Assembly (NCBI GenBank): GCA_028554795.2
Contig: CM068839.1
Location: 87,317,540-87,381,539, forward strand
DNA: 64,000 nt
Source of the DNA: Sinohyriopsis cumingii
Lineage: Eukaryota; Mollusca; Bivalvia; Unionida; Unionidae
Direction of reading: 5' to 3'
The notes under the pieces are model-generated. The model was not told where the DNA came from and ran no database searches. It saw only the letters and a list, made by a program, of their open reading frames with translations. This document shows positions 39,136-53,478 of this stretch, in pieces (the stretch's first letter is position 1; each line of letters begins with the position of its first letter). A program made the position numbers and the translations under genes.

Positions 39136-39935
39136 ACTTAATGCAAAATAATGGTGAAAGACAAACGTTAATTCAAATAAAGCATCGCACACATACACAC
39201 GAATGCAACAAGTGTATACAGACATGATGTCTTCCGTCGTCATACTATATACACCGGCTAATCAACAATAACTACTGAAAAGTGTTTAATTCAATTTTTA
39301 AATTCACAAAAAATGTGAGAAATACAATAAAACTCAAGAAATCTTTATTTGTTGGTATTCTGCAGCGTAACAAATGGAACGTAACGCCCAGTGTAATTTC
39401 GACAATTTAGAACAAATCTTCATATGCGACAAAAAGATTTCAAAGAAACTATATATGTAATCTTTACTGGTTCGATCTACAAGTAAATAACTCCAGGATT
39501 CAGTTTATGGTGTACATTTCAAAAGGGAAATGGGATGAAATTATCTCGAAGTAATTGTAAGCAAAGTGTACTAAAAGATTACATAGCTCGCCTCTTTGAA
39601 GTAATTATAAACAATGTAATAAACGAGTACGTATCTCAACTATTTGATGTAATTGAAACCAGAGTATTAAAGCCGAGTAAATATCTCAACTCGTTGAAGT
39701 AACTGTATAACTGTAAAAAGAGTAATAAATAAGTATATATCTCAATTCTCTGAAGTAATTGTAACCAAAATACAATAAATGATTACATAGCTCATCTCTT
39801 CAAGGTAATTGTAACTAGTCTAATAAACTATTACATATCTCAGCTCTTCCAAGCAATTGTTAACAAAATGTAATAAATAACAGCTTAGATGACCTCTTCG
39901 ATGCATTTAATAGTCTTCAGTTTACATAATAAAAA

Positions 39936-40937
39936 CTAATTATCATGCAGGTCAATGGTCTTGGTGAGTTCAATGAACATCATGTAGAGTGGTTGACCTT
40001 GCTCTGTGTTCTTCTCTTGGAGTTGTCGTATGGAAAAGATCATGTCTGTCGTCGACCTGCCTGCTTTAAAGCCGCACTGGGATTCCAGGTGCACACGGTC
40101 CACCAGCAACTGCAGCCTGTTGAGTATAATGCGGGAATACACTTTGCCAACGATGCTCAGAAGCGAGATCCCTCTGTAATTATTACAGTTACTGAGGTCG
40201 CCATTGTTTTTGTAAACGGTATCTCGCGCATATCTTGGAGGACCGCTCCTTTCCTCCCAGCAGAGACAAAGTAGCTCATGCAGCAGCTGAAGCAATGTTG
40301 GTTTCCCACGTTCGATAGCTTTGGGCGGGATGCTGTCACTACATGGTGCTTTGTCGTTTGGGACGGAGTCGATTGCTTTGTTGAGCTCCTCTAAGGTGGG
40401 CACTTTGTCGAGCTCCTCTATGGTGGGCAGTTTTTATGCTGCTAGGGCTGCATCGGTGACTGACATTTCTTGGGAGCATAGCTCTGAGTAGTGTTCCACC
40501 CATCTGGCCATCTGTTGCTCGCAGTCAGTGATGTCCTCTCCCGTCAGAGATTTCTGGCGGACGATCCCTTTCACCATAGGGCCTAGAGCCTTCTTGATAT
40601 CACAGTACATACCTTGGATGTTTCCGGATTCGGCACTGCGCTGGAGTCCTTCACATAGTTGTTACCAGTACTCGTTCGCGCACTGTCTAGCGATGTGTTG
40701 GGTGTTGCTTCGAGCACTTCTGAGATCAGCAAGCGTCCGTTCATTAGGGCATTTTTTGTAAGCTTTGAAGGCTTTTCATTTGTCTTCGATTATTGGTTCT
40801 ATCCTTGATAGATGTGCGCTGAACTAGTGCCAAACGTGGCCATGGCTGTGCTGTAGATGACACCCTTCATGGCGCTCCACATGGCTGTGGCATCGTGATC
40901 TGGCAGGTCTTGGAGTGCCTGGTCCAGGGCTAGTATG
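39936..40937 (-). mobile_element. LINE linker-RT remnant, half B of unit 11
   Basis: Open for 155 codons (40403-39936). The linker carries gatgtcctctcc near 40531, shared with units 13, 14 and 15. Confidence 0.87.
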
Positions 40938-42276
40938 AGAATACAAGAGTATATCACAATTATGCTCATGCAGCTCTGAGATTTTTTCAGAGACGTACGA
41001 AAATTCAATCAAAATCCAATTAAACATTTTATAATTTCATTTGTATTAAATGTTCTAATTCGAGGTTATTAAAAGCTTATTACATGAATAAACTGCACAA
41101 TTTTGCAGGTGCCACATTTTACTTAAATAAAAACAGACACCATGAAAAAGGAAAAATCAGCCAAATATATTCATATATTACCAAAACATAATGCAAATAG
41201 ACTTTTTTTATATAAATTATTACAAAAAGTGCACATGTAAGATTTATAAATTCTTTGGTTGATCTTTTTTATTCTGGCTGTGTCATACAGGAAATGTTTT
41301 TTAAACTAAACAGGCACTGGATATTTAAAATCAGTTATAATCCTTATTACTGCAGCATATATACTTGTTAATCATTCTGACCAAGCATTATGCTATAAGA
41401 ATTGCATTGCATAAATGGAAATATATTGTACTGCAAACCCACTTCCTCACATCCGACCCTGTTATCTGTTCAATGAATGTATTCTACAAGTATGCTCAGT
41501 GGCATGAATATGTGTTTTCTCTGAAATGTTTCAAACTTAATGCAAAATAATGGTGAAAGACAAACGTTAATTCAAATAAAGCATCACACACATACACACG
41601 AATGCAACAAGTGTATACAGACAGGATGTCTTTCTTTGTCATACTATTTACACCGATAAATCAACAATAACTACTTAAAAGTGTTTTATTCAATTTTTAA
41701 ATTCGGAAAAATGTGAGAAATACAATAAAACTCAAGAAATATTTATTTGTTGGTATTCCGCAGCTTGACAAATGGAACGTAACGCTCAGTGTAATTTCGA
41801 CAATTTAGAACAAATGTTCATAACCGACAAAAAGATTTCAAAGAAACTATATATGTAATCTTTACTGGTTCGATCTACAAGTAAATAGCTGCAGGATTCA
41901 GCTAATGGTGTACATTTCAAAAGGGAAATGGGATGAAATTGTCTCGAAGTAATTGTAACCAAAGTGTACTAAAAGATTACATAGCTCGCCTCTTTGAAGT
42001 AATTATAAACAATGTAATAAACGAGTATGTATCTCAACAATTTGATGTAATTGTAACCAGAGTACTAAAGCCGAGTAAATATCTCAACTCGTTGAAGTAA
42101 TTGTAACCAAAGTACAATAAATGATTACATAGCTCATCTCTTAGAGGTAATTGTAACTAGTCTAATAAACTATTACATATCTCAGCTCTTCCAAGCAATT
42201 GTAAACAAAATGTAATAAATAACAGCTTAGATGACCTCTTCGATGCATTTAATAGTCTTCAGTTTACATAATAAAA

Positions 42277-42869
42277 CTAATTATCATGCAGGTCAAAGGT
42301 CTTGGTGAGGTCGATGAACATCATGTAGAGTGGTTGACCTTGCTCTGTGTTCTTCTCTTGGAGTTGTCGTATGGAAAATATCCTGTCTGTCGTCGACCTG
42401 CCTGCATTAAAGCCGCACTGGGATTCCAGGTGCACACTGTCCGCCAGCAACTGCAGCCTGTTGAATATAATGCGGGCATACACGTTGCCAACGATGCTCA
42501 GAAGCGAGATCAAGCGAGATCCCTCTGTAATTATTACAGTCGCTGAGGTCGCCATTGTTTTTGTAAACGGTATCTCGCGCATGTCTTGGGGATCCGCTCC
42601 TTCCTCCCAGCAGAGACAAAGTAGCTCATGCAGTGGCTGAAGCAATGTTTGTTTCCCACGTTCGATAGCTTCGGGCGGGATGATGTCACTACCTGGTGCT
42701 TTGTCGTTTGGGAGGGAGTCGATTGCTTTGCTGAGCTCCTCTAAGGTGGGCACTTTGTCGAGCTCATCCATGGTGGGCAGTTTTTATGCTGCTAGGGGCC
42801 GCATCGGTGACTGACATTTCTTGGGAGTATAGCTCTAGGTAGTGTTCCACCCATCTGGCCATCTGTCAT
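42277..42869 (-). mobile_element. LINE RT remnant, half A of unit 12
   Basis: Open frame of 164 codons (42771-42277), Phe allele, with a private Val-to-Ala change (TSATV) in the frame-shifted middle part. Confidence 0.87.
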
Positions 42870-43669
42870 ACTTAATGCAAAATAATGGTGAAAGACAAAC
42901 GTTAATTCAAATAAAGCATCGCACACATACACACGAATGCAACAAGTGTATACAGACATGATGTCTTCCGTCGTCATACTATATACACCGGCTAATCAAC
43001 AATAACTACTGAAAAGTGTTTAATTCAATTTTTAAATTCACAAAAAATGTGAGAAATACAATAAAACTCAAGAAATCTTTATTTGTTGGTATTCTGCAGC
43101 GTAACAAATGGAACGTAACGCCCAGTGTAATTTCGACAATTTAGAACAAATCTTCATATGCGACAAAAAGATTTCAAAGAAACTATATATGTAATCTTTA
43201 CTGGTTCGATCTACAAGTAAATAACTCCAGGATTCAGTTTATGGTGTACATTTCAAAAGGGAAATGGGATGAAATTATCTCGAAGTAATTGTAAGCAAAG
43301 TGTACTAAAAGATTACATAGCTCGCCTCTTTGAAGTAATTATAAACAATGTAATAAACGAGTATGTATCTCAACTATTTGATGTAATTGAAACCAGAGTA
43401 TTAAAGCCGAGTAAATATCTCAACTCGTTGAAGTAACTGTATAACTGTAAAAAGAGTAATAAATAAGTATATATCTCAATTCTCTGAAGTAATTGTAACC
43501 AAAATACAATAAATGATTACATAGCTCATCTCTTCAAGGTAATTGTAACTAGTCTAATAAACTATTACATATCTCAGCTCTTCCAAGCAATTGTTAACAA
43601 AATGTAATAAATAACAGCTTAGATGACCTCTTCGATGCATTTAATAGTCTTCAGTTTACATAATAAAAA

Positions 43670-44671
43670 CTAATTATCATGCAGGTCAATGGTCTTGGTG
43701 AGTTCAATGAACATCATGTAGAGTGGTTGACCTTGCTCTGTGTTCTTCTCTTGGAGTTGTCGTATGGAAAAGATCATGTCTGTCGTCGACCTGCCTGCTT
43801 TAAAGCCGCACTGGGATTCCAGGTGCACACGGTCCACCAGCAACTGCAGCCTGTTGAGTATAATGCGGGAATACACTTTGCCAACGATGCTCAGAAGCGA
43901 GATCCCTCTGTAATTATTACAGTTACTGAGGTCGCCATTGTTTTTGTAAACGGTATCTCGCGCATATCTTGGAGGACCGCTCCTTTCCTCCCAGCAGAGA
44001 CAAAGTAGCTCATGCAGCAGCTGAAGCAATGTTGGTTTCCCACGTTCGATAGCTTTGGGCGGGATGCTGTCACTACATGGTGCTTTGTCGTTTGGGACGG
44101 AGTCGATTGCTTTGTTGAGCTCCTCTAAGGTGGGCACTTTGTCGAGCTCCTCTATGGTGGGCAGTTTTTATGCTGCTAGGGCTGCATCGGTGACTGACAT
44201 TTCTTGGGAGCATAGCTCTGAGTAGTGTTCCACCCATCTGGCCATCTGTTGCTCGCAGTCAGTGATCTCCTCTCCCGTCAGAGATTTCTGGCGGACGATC
44301 CCTTTCACCATAGGGCCTAGAGCCTTCTTGATATCACAGTACATACCTTGGATGTTTCCGGATTCGGCACTGCGCTGGAGTCCTTCACATAGTTGTTACC
44401 AGTACTCGTTCGCGCACTGTCTAGCGATGTGTTGGGTGTTGCTTCGAGCACTTCTGAGATCAGCAAGCGTCCGTTCATTAGGGCATTTTTTGTAAGCTTT
44501 GAAGGCTTTTCATTTGTCTTCGATTATTGGTTCTATCCTTGATAGATGTGCGCTGAACTAGTGCCAAACGTGGCCATGGCTGTGCTGTAGATGACACCCT
44601 TCATGGCGCTCCACATGGCTGTGGCATCGTGATCTGGCAGGTCTTGGAGTGCCTGGTCCAGGGCTAGTATG
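43670..44671 (-). mobile_element. LINE linker-RT remnant, half B of unit 12
   Basis: Open for 155 codons (44137-43670), standard block II sequence with gatctcctctcc. Confidence 0.87.
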
Positions 44672-46010
44672 AGAATACAAGAGTATATCACAATTATGCT
44701 CATGCAGCTCTGAGATTTTTTCAGAGACGTACGAAAATTCAATCAAAATCCAATTAAACATTTTATAATTTCATTTGTATTAAATGTTCTAATTCGAGGT
44801 TATTAAAAGCTTATTACATGAATAAACTGCACAATTTTGCAGGTGCCACATTTTACTTAAATAAAAACAGACACCATGAAAAAGGAAAAATCAGCCAAAT
44901 ATATTCATATATTACCAAAACATAATGCAAATAGACTTTTTTTATATAAATTATTACAAAAAGTGCACATGTAAGATTTATAAATTCTTTGGTTGATCTT
45001 TTTTATTCTGGCTGTGTCATACAGGAAATGTTTTTTAAACTAAACAGGCACTGGATATTTAAAATCAGTTATAATCCTTATTACTGCAGCATATATACTT
45101 GTTAATCATTCTGACCAAGCATTATGCTATAAGAATTGCATTGCATAAATGGAAATATATTGTACTGCAAACCCACTTCCTCACATCCGACCCTGTTATC
45201 TGTTCAATGAATGTATTCTACAAGTATGCTCAGTGGCATGAATATGTGTTTTCTCTGAAATGTTTCAAACTTAATGCAAAATAATGGTGAAAGACAAACG
45301 TTAATTCAAATAAAGCATCACACACATACACACGAATGCAACAAGTGTATACAGACAGGATGTCTTTCTTTGTCATACTATTTACACCGATAAATCAACA
45401 ATAACTACTTAAAAGTGTTTTATTCAATTTTTAAATTCGGAAAAATGTGAGAAATACAATAAAACTCAAGAAATATTTATTTGTTGGTATTCCGCAGCGT
45501 GACAAATGGAACGTAACGCTCAGTGTAATTTCGACAATTTAGAACAAATGTTCATAACCGACAAAAAGATTTCAAAGAAACTATATATGTAATCTTTACT
45601 GGTTCGATCTACAAGTAAATAGCTGCAGGATTCAGCTAATGGTGTACATTTCAAAAGGGAAATGGGATGAAATTGTCTCGAAGTAATTGTAACCAAAGTG
45701 TACTAAAAGATTACATAGCTCGCCTCTTTGAAGTAATTATAAACAATGTAATAAACGAGTATGTATCTCAACAATTTGATGTAATTGTAACCAGAGTACT
45801 AAAGCCGAGTAAATATCTCAACTCGTTGAAGTAATTGTAACCAAAGTACAATAAATGATTACATAGCTCATCTCTTAGAGGTAATTGTAACTAGTCTAAT
45901 AAACTATTACATATCTCAGCTCTTCCAAGCAATTGTAAACAAAATGTAATAAATAACAGCTTAGATGACCTCTTCGATGCATTTAATAGTCTTCAGTTTA
46001 CATAATAAAA

Positions 46011-46603
46011 CTAATTATCATGCAGGTCAAAGGTCTTGGTGAGGTCGATGAACATCATGTAGAGTGGTTGACCTTGCTCTGTGTTCTTCTCTTGGAGTTG
46101 TCGTATGGAAAATATCCTGTCTGTCGTCGACCTGCCTGCATTCAAGCCGCACTGGGATTCCAGGTGCACACTGTCCGCCAGCAACTGCAGCCTGTTGAAT
46201 ATAATGCGGGCATACACGTTGCCAACGATGCTCAGAAGCGAGATCAAGCGAGATCCCTCTGTAATTATTACAGTCACTGAGGTCGCCATTGTTTTTGTAA
46301 ACGGTATCTCGCGCATGTCTTGGGGATCCGCTCCTTCCTCCCAGCAGAGACAAAGTAGCTCATGCAGTGGCTGAAGCAATGTTTGTTTCCCACGTTCGAT
46401 AGCTTCGGGCGGGATGATGTCACTACCTGGTGCTTTGTCGTTTGGGAGGGAGTCGATTGCTTTGCTGAGCTCCTCTAAGGTGGGCACTTTGTCGAGCTCA
46501 TCCATGGTGGGCAGTTTTTATGCTGCTAGGGGCCGCATCGGTGACTGACATTTCTTGGGAGTATAGCTCTAGGTAGTGTTCCACCCATCTGGCCATCTGT
46601 CAT
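46011..46603 (-). mobile_element. LINE RT remnant, half A of unit 13
   Basis: Open frame of 164 codons (46505-46011), Leu allele. Confidence 0.87.
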
Positions 46604-47403
46604 ACTTAATGCAAAATAATGGTGAAAGACAAACGTTAATTCAAATAAAGCATCGCACACATACACACGAATGCAACAAGTGTATACAGACATGATGTCT
46701 TCCGTCGTCATACTATATACACCGGCTAATCAACAATAACTACTGAAAAGTGTTTAATTCAATTTTTAAATTCACAAAAAATGTGAGAAATACAATAAAA
46801 CTCAAGAAATCTTTATTTGTTGGTATTCTGCAGCGTAACAAATGGAACGTAACGCCCAGTGTAATTTCGACAATTTAGAACAAATCTTCATATGCGACAA
46901 AAAGATTTCAAAGAAACTATATATGTAATCTTTACTGGTTCGATCTACAAGTAAATAACTCCAGGATTCAGTTTATGGTGTACATTTCAAAAGGGAAATG
47001 GGATGAAATTATCTCGAAGTAATTGTAAGCAAAGTGTACTAAAAGATTACATAGCTCGCCTCTTTGAAGTAATTATAAACAATGTAATAAACGAGTATGT
47101 ATCTCAACTATTTGATGTAATTGAAAAGAGAGTATTAAAGCCGAGTAAATATCTCAACTCGTTGAAGTAACTGTATAACTGTAAAAAGAGTAATAAATAA
47201 GTATATATCTCAATTCTCTGAAGTAATTGTAACCAAAATACAATAAATGATTACATAGCTCATCTCTTCAAGGTAATTGTAACTAGTCTAATAAACTATT
47301 ACATATCTCAGCTCTTCCAAGCAATTGTTAACAAAATGTAATAAATAACAGCTTAGATGACCTCTTCGATGCATTTAATAGTCTTCAGTTTACATAATAA
47401 AAA

Positions 47404-48405
47404 CTAATTATCATGCAGGTCAATGGTCTTGGTGAGTTCAATGAACATCATGTAGAGTGGTTGACCTTGCTCTGTGTTCTTCTCTTGGAGTTGTCGTATG
47501 GAAAAGATCATGTCTGTCGTCGACCTGCCTGCTTTAAAGCCGCACTGGGATTCCAGGTGCACACGGTCCACCAGCAACTGCAGCCTGTTGAGTATAATGC
47601 GGGAATACACTTTGCCAACGATGCTCAGAAGCGAGATCCCTCTGTAATTATTACAGTTACTGAGGTCGCCATTGTTTTTGTAAACGGTATCTCGCGCATA
47701 TCTTGGAGGACCGCTCCTTTCCTCCCAGCAGAGACAAAGTAGCTCATGCAGCAGCTGAAGCAATGTTGGTTTCCCACGTTCGATAGCTTTGGGCGGGATG
47801 CTGTCACTACATGGTGCTTTGTCGTTTGGGACGGAGTCGATTGCTTTGTTGAGCTCCTCTAAGGTGGGCACTTTGTCGAGCTCCTCTATGGTGGGCAGTT
47901 TTTATGCTGCTAGGGCTGCATCGGTGACTGACATTTCTTGGGAGCATAGCTCTGAGTAGTGTTCCACCCATCTGGCCATCTGTTGCTCGCAGTCAGTGAT
48001 GTCCTCTCCCGTCAGAGATTTCTGGCGGACGATCCCTTTCACCATAGGGCCTAGAGCCTTCTTGATATCACAGTACATACCTTGGATGTTTCCGGATTCG
48101 GCACTGCGCTGGAGTCCTTCACATAGTTGTTACCAGTACTCGTTCGCGCACTGTCTAGCGATGTGTTGGGTGTTGCTTCGAGCACTTCTGAGATCAGCAA
48201 GCGTCCGTTCATTAGGGCATTTTTTGTAAGCTTTGAAGGCTTTTCATTTGTCTTCGATTATTGGTTCTATCCTTGATAGATGTGCGCTGAACTAGTGCCA
48301 AACGTGGCCATGGCTGTGCTGTAGATGACACCCTTCATGGCGCTCCACATGGCTGTGGCATCGTGATCTGGCAGGTCTTGGAGTGCCTGGTCCAGGGCTA
48401 GTATG
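47404..48405 (-). mobile_element. LINE linker-RT remnant, half B of unit 13
   Basis: Open for 155 codons (47871-47404), with gatgtcctctcc in the linker. Confidence 0.87.
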
Positions 48406-49744
48406 AGAATACAAGAGTATATCACAATTATGCTCATGCAGCTCTGAGATTTTTTCAGAGACGTACGAAAATTCAATCAAAATCCAATTAAACATTTTAT
48501 AATTTCATTTGTATTAAATGTTCTAATTCGAGGTTATTAAAAGCTTATTACATGAATAAACTGCACAATTTTGCAGGTGCCACATTTTACTTAAATAAAA
48601 ACAGACACCATGAAAAAGGAAAAATCAGCCAAATATATTCATATATTACCAAAACATAATGCAAATAGACTTTTTTTATATAAATTATTACAAAAAGTGC
48701 ACATGTAAGATTTATAAATTCTTTGGTTGATCTTTTTTATTCTGGCTGTGTCATACAGGAAATGTTTTTTAAACTAAACAGGCACTGGATATTTAAAATC
48801 AGTTATAATCCTTATTACTGCAGCATATATACTTGTTAATCATTCTGACCAAGCATTATGCTATAAGAATTGCATTGCATAAATGGAAATATATTGTACT
48901 GCAAACCCACTTCCTCACATCCGACCCTGTTATCTGTTCAATGAATGTATTCTACAAGTATGCTCAGTGGCATGAATATGTGTTTTCTCTGAAATGTTTC
49001 AAACTTAATGCAAAATAATGGTGAAAGACAAACGTTAATTCAAATAAAGCATCACACACATACACACGAATGCAACAAGTGTATACAGACAGGATGTCTT
49101 TCTTTGTCATACTATTTACACCGATAAATCAACAATAACTACTTAAAAGTGTTTTATTCAATTTTTAAATTCGGAAAAATGTGAGAAATACAATAAAACT
49201 CAAGAAATATTTATTTGTTGGTATTCCGCAGCGTGACAAATGGAACGTAACGCTCAGTGTAATTTCGACAATTTAGAACAAATGTTCATAACCGACAAAA
49301 AGATTTCAAAGAAACTATATATGTAATCTTTACTGGTTCGATCTACAAGTAAATAGCTGCAGGATTCAGCTAATGGTGTACATTTCAAAAGGGAAATGGG
49401 ATGAAATTGTCTCGAAGTAATTGTAACCAAAGTGTACTAAAAGATTACATAGCTCGCCTCTTTGAAGTAATTATAAACAATGTAATAAACGAGTATGTAT
49501 CTCAACAATTTGATGTAATTGTAACCAGAGTACTAAAGCCGAGTAAATATCTCAACTCGTTGAAGTAATTGTAACCAAAGTACAATAAATGATTACATAG
49601 CTCATCTCTTAGAGGTAATTGTAACTAGTCTAATAAACTATTACATATCTCAGCTCTTCCAAGCAATTGTAAACAAAATGTAATAAATAACAGCTTAGAT
49701 GACCTCTTCGATGCATTTAATAGTCTTCAGTTTACATAATAAAA

Positions 49745-50337
49745 CTAATTATCATGCAGGTCAAAGGTCTTGGTGAGGTCGATGAACATCATGTAGAGTG
49801 GTTGACCTTGCTCTGTGTTCTTCTCTTGGAGTTGTCGTATGGAAAATATCCTGTCTGTCGTCGACCTGCCTGCATTAAAGCCGCACTGGGATTCCAGGTG
49901 CACACTGTCCGCCAGCAACTGCAGCCTGTTGAATATAATGCGGGCATACACGTTGCCAACGATGCTCAGAAGCGAGATCAAGCGAGATCCCTCTGTAATT
50001 ATTACAGTCACTGAGGTCGCCATTGTTTTTGTAAACGGTATCTCGCGCATGTCTTGGGGATCCGCTCCTTCCTCCCAGCAGAGACAAAGTAGCTCACGCA
50101 GTGGCTGAAGCAATGTTTGTTTCCCACGTTCGATAGCTTCGGGCGGGATGATGTCACTACCTGGTGCTTTGTCGTTTGGGAGGGAGTCGATTGCTTTGCT
50201 GAGCTCCTCTAAGGTGGGCACTTTGTCGAGCTCATCCATGGTGGGCAGTTTTTATGCTGCTAGGGGCCGCATCGGTGACTGACATTTCTTGGGAGTATAG
50301 CTCTAGGTAGTGTTCCACCCATCTGGCCATCTGTCAT
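49745..50337 (-). mobile_element. LINE RT remnant, half A of unit 14
   Basis: Open frame of 164 codons (50239-49745), Phe allele. It has Arg for His in PLRELLCLC, the mark of all A halves from here to the window end. Confidence 0.87.
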
Positions 50338-51136
50338 ACTTAATGCAAAATAATGGTGAAAGACAAACGTTAATTCAAATAAAGCATCGCACACATACAC
50401 ACGAATGCAACAAGTGTATACAGACATGATGTCTTCCGTCGTCATACTATATACACCGGCTAATCAACAATAACTACTGAAAAGTGTTTAATTCAATTTT
50501 TAAATTCACAAAAAATGTGAGAAATACAATAAAACTCAAGAAATCTTTATTTGTTGGTATTCTGCAGCGTAACAAATGGAACGTAACGTCCAGTGTAATT
50601 TCGACAATTTAGAACAAATCTTCATATGCGACAAAAAGATTTCAAAGAAACTATATATGTAATCTTTACTGGTTCGATCTACAAGTAAATAACTCCAGGA
50701 TTCAGTTTATGGTGTACATTTCAAAAGGGAAATGGGATGAAATTATCTCGAAGGAATTGTAAGCGAAGTGTACTAAAAGATTACATAGCTCGCCTCTTTG
50801 AGTAATTATAAACAATGTAATAAACGAGTATGTATCTCAACTATTTGATGTAATTGAAACCAGAGTATTAAAGCCGAGTAAATATCTCAACTCGTTGAAG
50901 TAACTGTATAACTGTAAAAAGAGTAATAAATAAGTATATATCTCAATTCTCTGAAGTAATTGTAACCAAAATACAATAAATGATTACATAGCTCATCTCT
51001 TCAAGGTAATTGTAACTAGTCTAATAAACTATTACATATCTCAGCTCTTCCAAGCAATTGTTAACAAAATGTAATAAATAACAGCTTAGATGACCTCTTC
51101 GATGCATTTAATAGTCTTCAGTTTACATAATAAAAA

Positions 51137-52138
51137 CTAATTATCATGCAGGTCAATGGTCTTGGTGAGTTCAATGAACATCATGTAGAGTGGTTGACCT
51201 TGCTCTGTGTTCTTCTCTTGGAGTTGTCGTATGGAAAAGATCATGTCTGTCGTCGACCTGCCTGCTTTAAAGCCGCACTGGGATTCCAGGTGCACACGGT
51301 CCACCAGCAACTGCAGCCTGTTGAGTATAATGCGGGAATACACTTTGCCAACGATGCTCAGAAGCGAGATCCCTCTGTAATTATTACAGTTACTGAGGTC
51401 GCCATTGTTTTTGTAAACGGTATCTCGCGCATATCTTGGAGGACCGCTCCTTTCCTCCCAGCAGAGACAAAGTAGCTCATGCAGCAGCTGAAGCAATGTT
51501 GGTTTCCCACGTTCGATAGCTTTGGGCGGGATGCTGTCACTACATGGTGCTTTGTCGTTTGGGACGGAGTCGATTGCTTTGTTGAGCTCCTCTAAGGTGG
51601 GCACTTTGTCGAGCTCCTCTATGGTGGGCAGTTTTTATGCTGCTAGGGCTGCATCGGTGACTGACATTTCTTGGGAGCATAGCTCTGAGTAGTGTTCCAC
51701 CCATCTGGCCATCTGTTGCTCGCAGTCAGTGATGTCCTCTCCCGTCAGAGATTTCTGGCGGACGATCCCTTTCACCATAGGGCCTAGAGCCTTCTTGATA
51801 TCACAGTACATACCTTGGATGTTTCCGGATTCGGCACTGCGCTGGAGTCCTTCACATAGTTGTTACCAGTACTCGTTCGCGCACTGTCTAGCGATGTGTT
51901 GGGTGTTGCTTCGAGCACTTCTGAGATCAGCAAGCGTCCGTTCATTAGGGCATTTTTTGTAAGCTTTGAAGGCTTTTCATTTGTCTTCGATTATTGGTTC
52001 TATCCTTGATAGATGTGCGCTGAACTAGTGCCAAACGTGGCCATGGCTGTGCTGTAGATGACACCCTTCATGGCGCTCCACATGGCTGTGGCATCGTGAT
52101 CTGGCAGGTCTTGGAGTGCCTGGTCCAGGGCTAGTATG
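51137..52138 (-). mobile_element. LINE linker-RT remnant, half B of unit 14
   Basis: Open for 155 codons (51604-51137), with gatgtcctctcc in the linker. Confidence 0.87.
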
Positions 52139-53478
52139 AGAATACAAGAGTATATCACAATTATGCTCATGCAGCTCTGAGATTTTTTCAGAGACGTACG
52201 AAAATTCAATCAAAATCCAATTAAACATTTTATAATTTCATTTGTATTAAATGTTCTAATTCGAGGTTATTAAAAGCTTATTACATGAATAAACTGCACA
52301 ATTTTGCAGGTGCCACATTTTACTTAAATAAAAACAGACACCATGAAAAAGGAAAAATCAGCCAAATATATTCATATATTACCAAAACATAATGCAAATA
52401 GACTTTTTTTTATATAAATTATTACAAAAAGTGCACATGTAAGATTTATAAATTCTTTGGTTGATCTTTTTTATTCTGGCTGTGTCATACAGGAAATGTT
52501 TTTTAAACTAAACAGGCACTGGATATTTAAAATCAGTTATAATCCTTATTACTGCAGCATATATACTTGTTAATCATTCTGACCAAGCATTATGCTATAA
52601 GAATTGCATTGCATAAATGGAAATATATTGTACTGCAAACCCACTTCCTCACATCCGACCCTGTTATCTGTTCAATGAATGTATTCTACAAGTATGCTCA
52701 GTGGCATGAATATGTGTTTTCTCTGAAATGTTTCAAACTTAATGCAAAATAATGGTGAAAGACAAACGTTAATTCAAATAAAGCATCACACACATACACA
52801 CGAATGCAACAAGTGTATACAGACAGGATGTCTTTCTTTGTCATACTATTTACACCGATAAATCAACAATAACTACTTAAAAGTGTTTTATTCAATTTTT
52901 AAATTCGGAAAAATGTGAGAAATACAATAAAACTCAAGAAATATTTATTTGTTGGTATTCCGCAGCGTGACAAATGGAACGTAACGCTCAGTGTAATTTC
53001 GACAATTTAGAACAAATGTTCATAACCGACAAAAAGATTTCAAAGAAACTATATATGTAATCTTTACTGGTTCGATCTACAAGTAAATAGCTGCAGGATT
53101 CAGCTAATGGTGTACATTTCAAAAGGGAAATGGGATGAAATTGTCTCGAAGTAATTGTAACCAAAGTGTACTAAAAGATTACATAGCTCGCCTCTTTGAA
53201 GTAATTATAAACAATGTAATAAACGAGTATGTATCTCAACAATTTGATGTAATTGTAACCAGAGTACTAAAGCCGAGTAAATATCTCAACTCGTTGAAGT
53301 AATTGTAACCAAAGTACAATAAATGATTACATAGCTCATCTCTTAGAGGTAATTGTAACTAGTCTAATAAACTATTACATATCTCAGCTCTTCCAAGCAA
53401 TTGTAAACAAAATGTAATAAATAACAGCTTAGATGACCTCTTCGATGCATTTAATAGTCTTCAGTTTACATAATAAAA

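Larger units (their letters stand above)
37348..41081. repeat. Unit 11, block II type
   Basis: Half A has the gcattcaagcc allele and half B has gatgtcctctcc near 40531, a combination shared with unit 13 but not with unit 12. The ttcaaaattaatgc variant is shared with unit 10. Private changes are aataacggtg near 37812 and gagtacgtatc near 39627. Confidence 0.95.
41082..44815. repeat. Unit 12, block II type
   Basis: Half A has gcattaaagcc and half B has gatctcctctcc, so it resembles unit 10 more than its immediate neighbours. Private changes are cagcttgac near 41761 and cagtcgctgag near 42537. The poly-T run is 7. Confidence 0.95.
44816..48549. repeat. Unit 13, block II type
   Basis: It has the same pair of alleles as unit 11: gcattcaagcc in half A and gatgtcctctcc in half B near 47998. 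A private ttgaaaagagag lies near 47122. The poly-T run is 7. Confidence 0.95.
48550..52282. repeat. Unit 14, terminal-group type
   Basis: It is the first unit with ctcacgcagtgg in half A (near 50093), an allele found in every A half from here on. Half B has acgtccagtg, aaggaattgtaagcg and a 1-bp loss (ctttgagtaat near 50797), all shared with unit 16. It also has gatgtcctctcc. The poly-T run is 7 and the length is 3733 bp. Confidence 0.95.
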
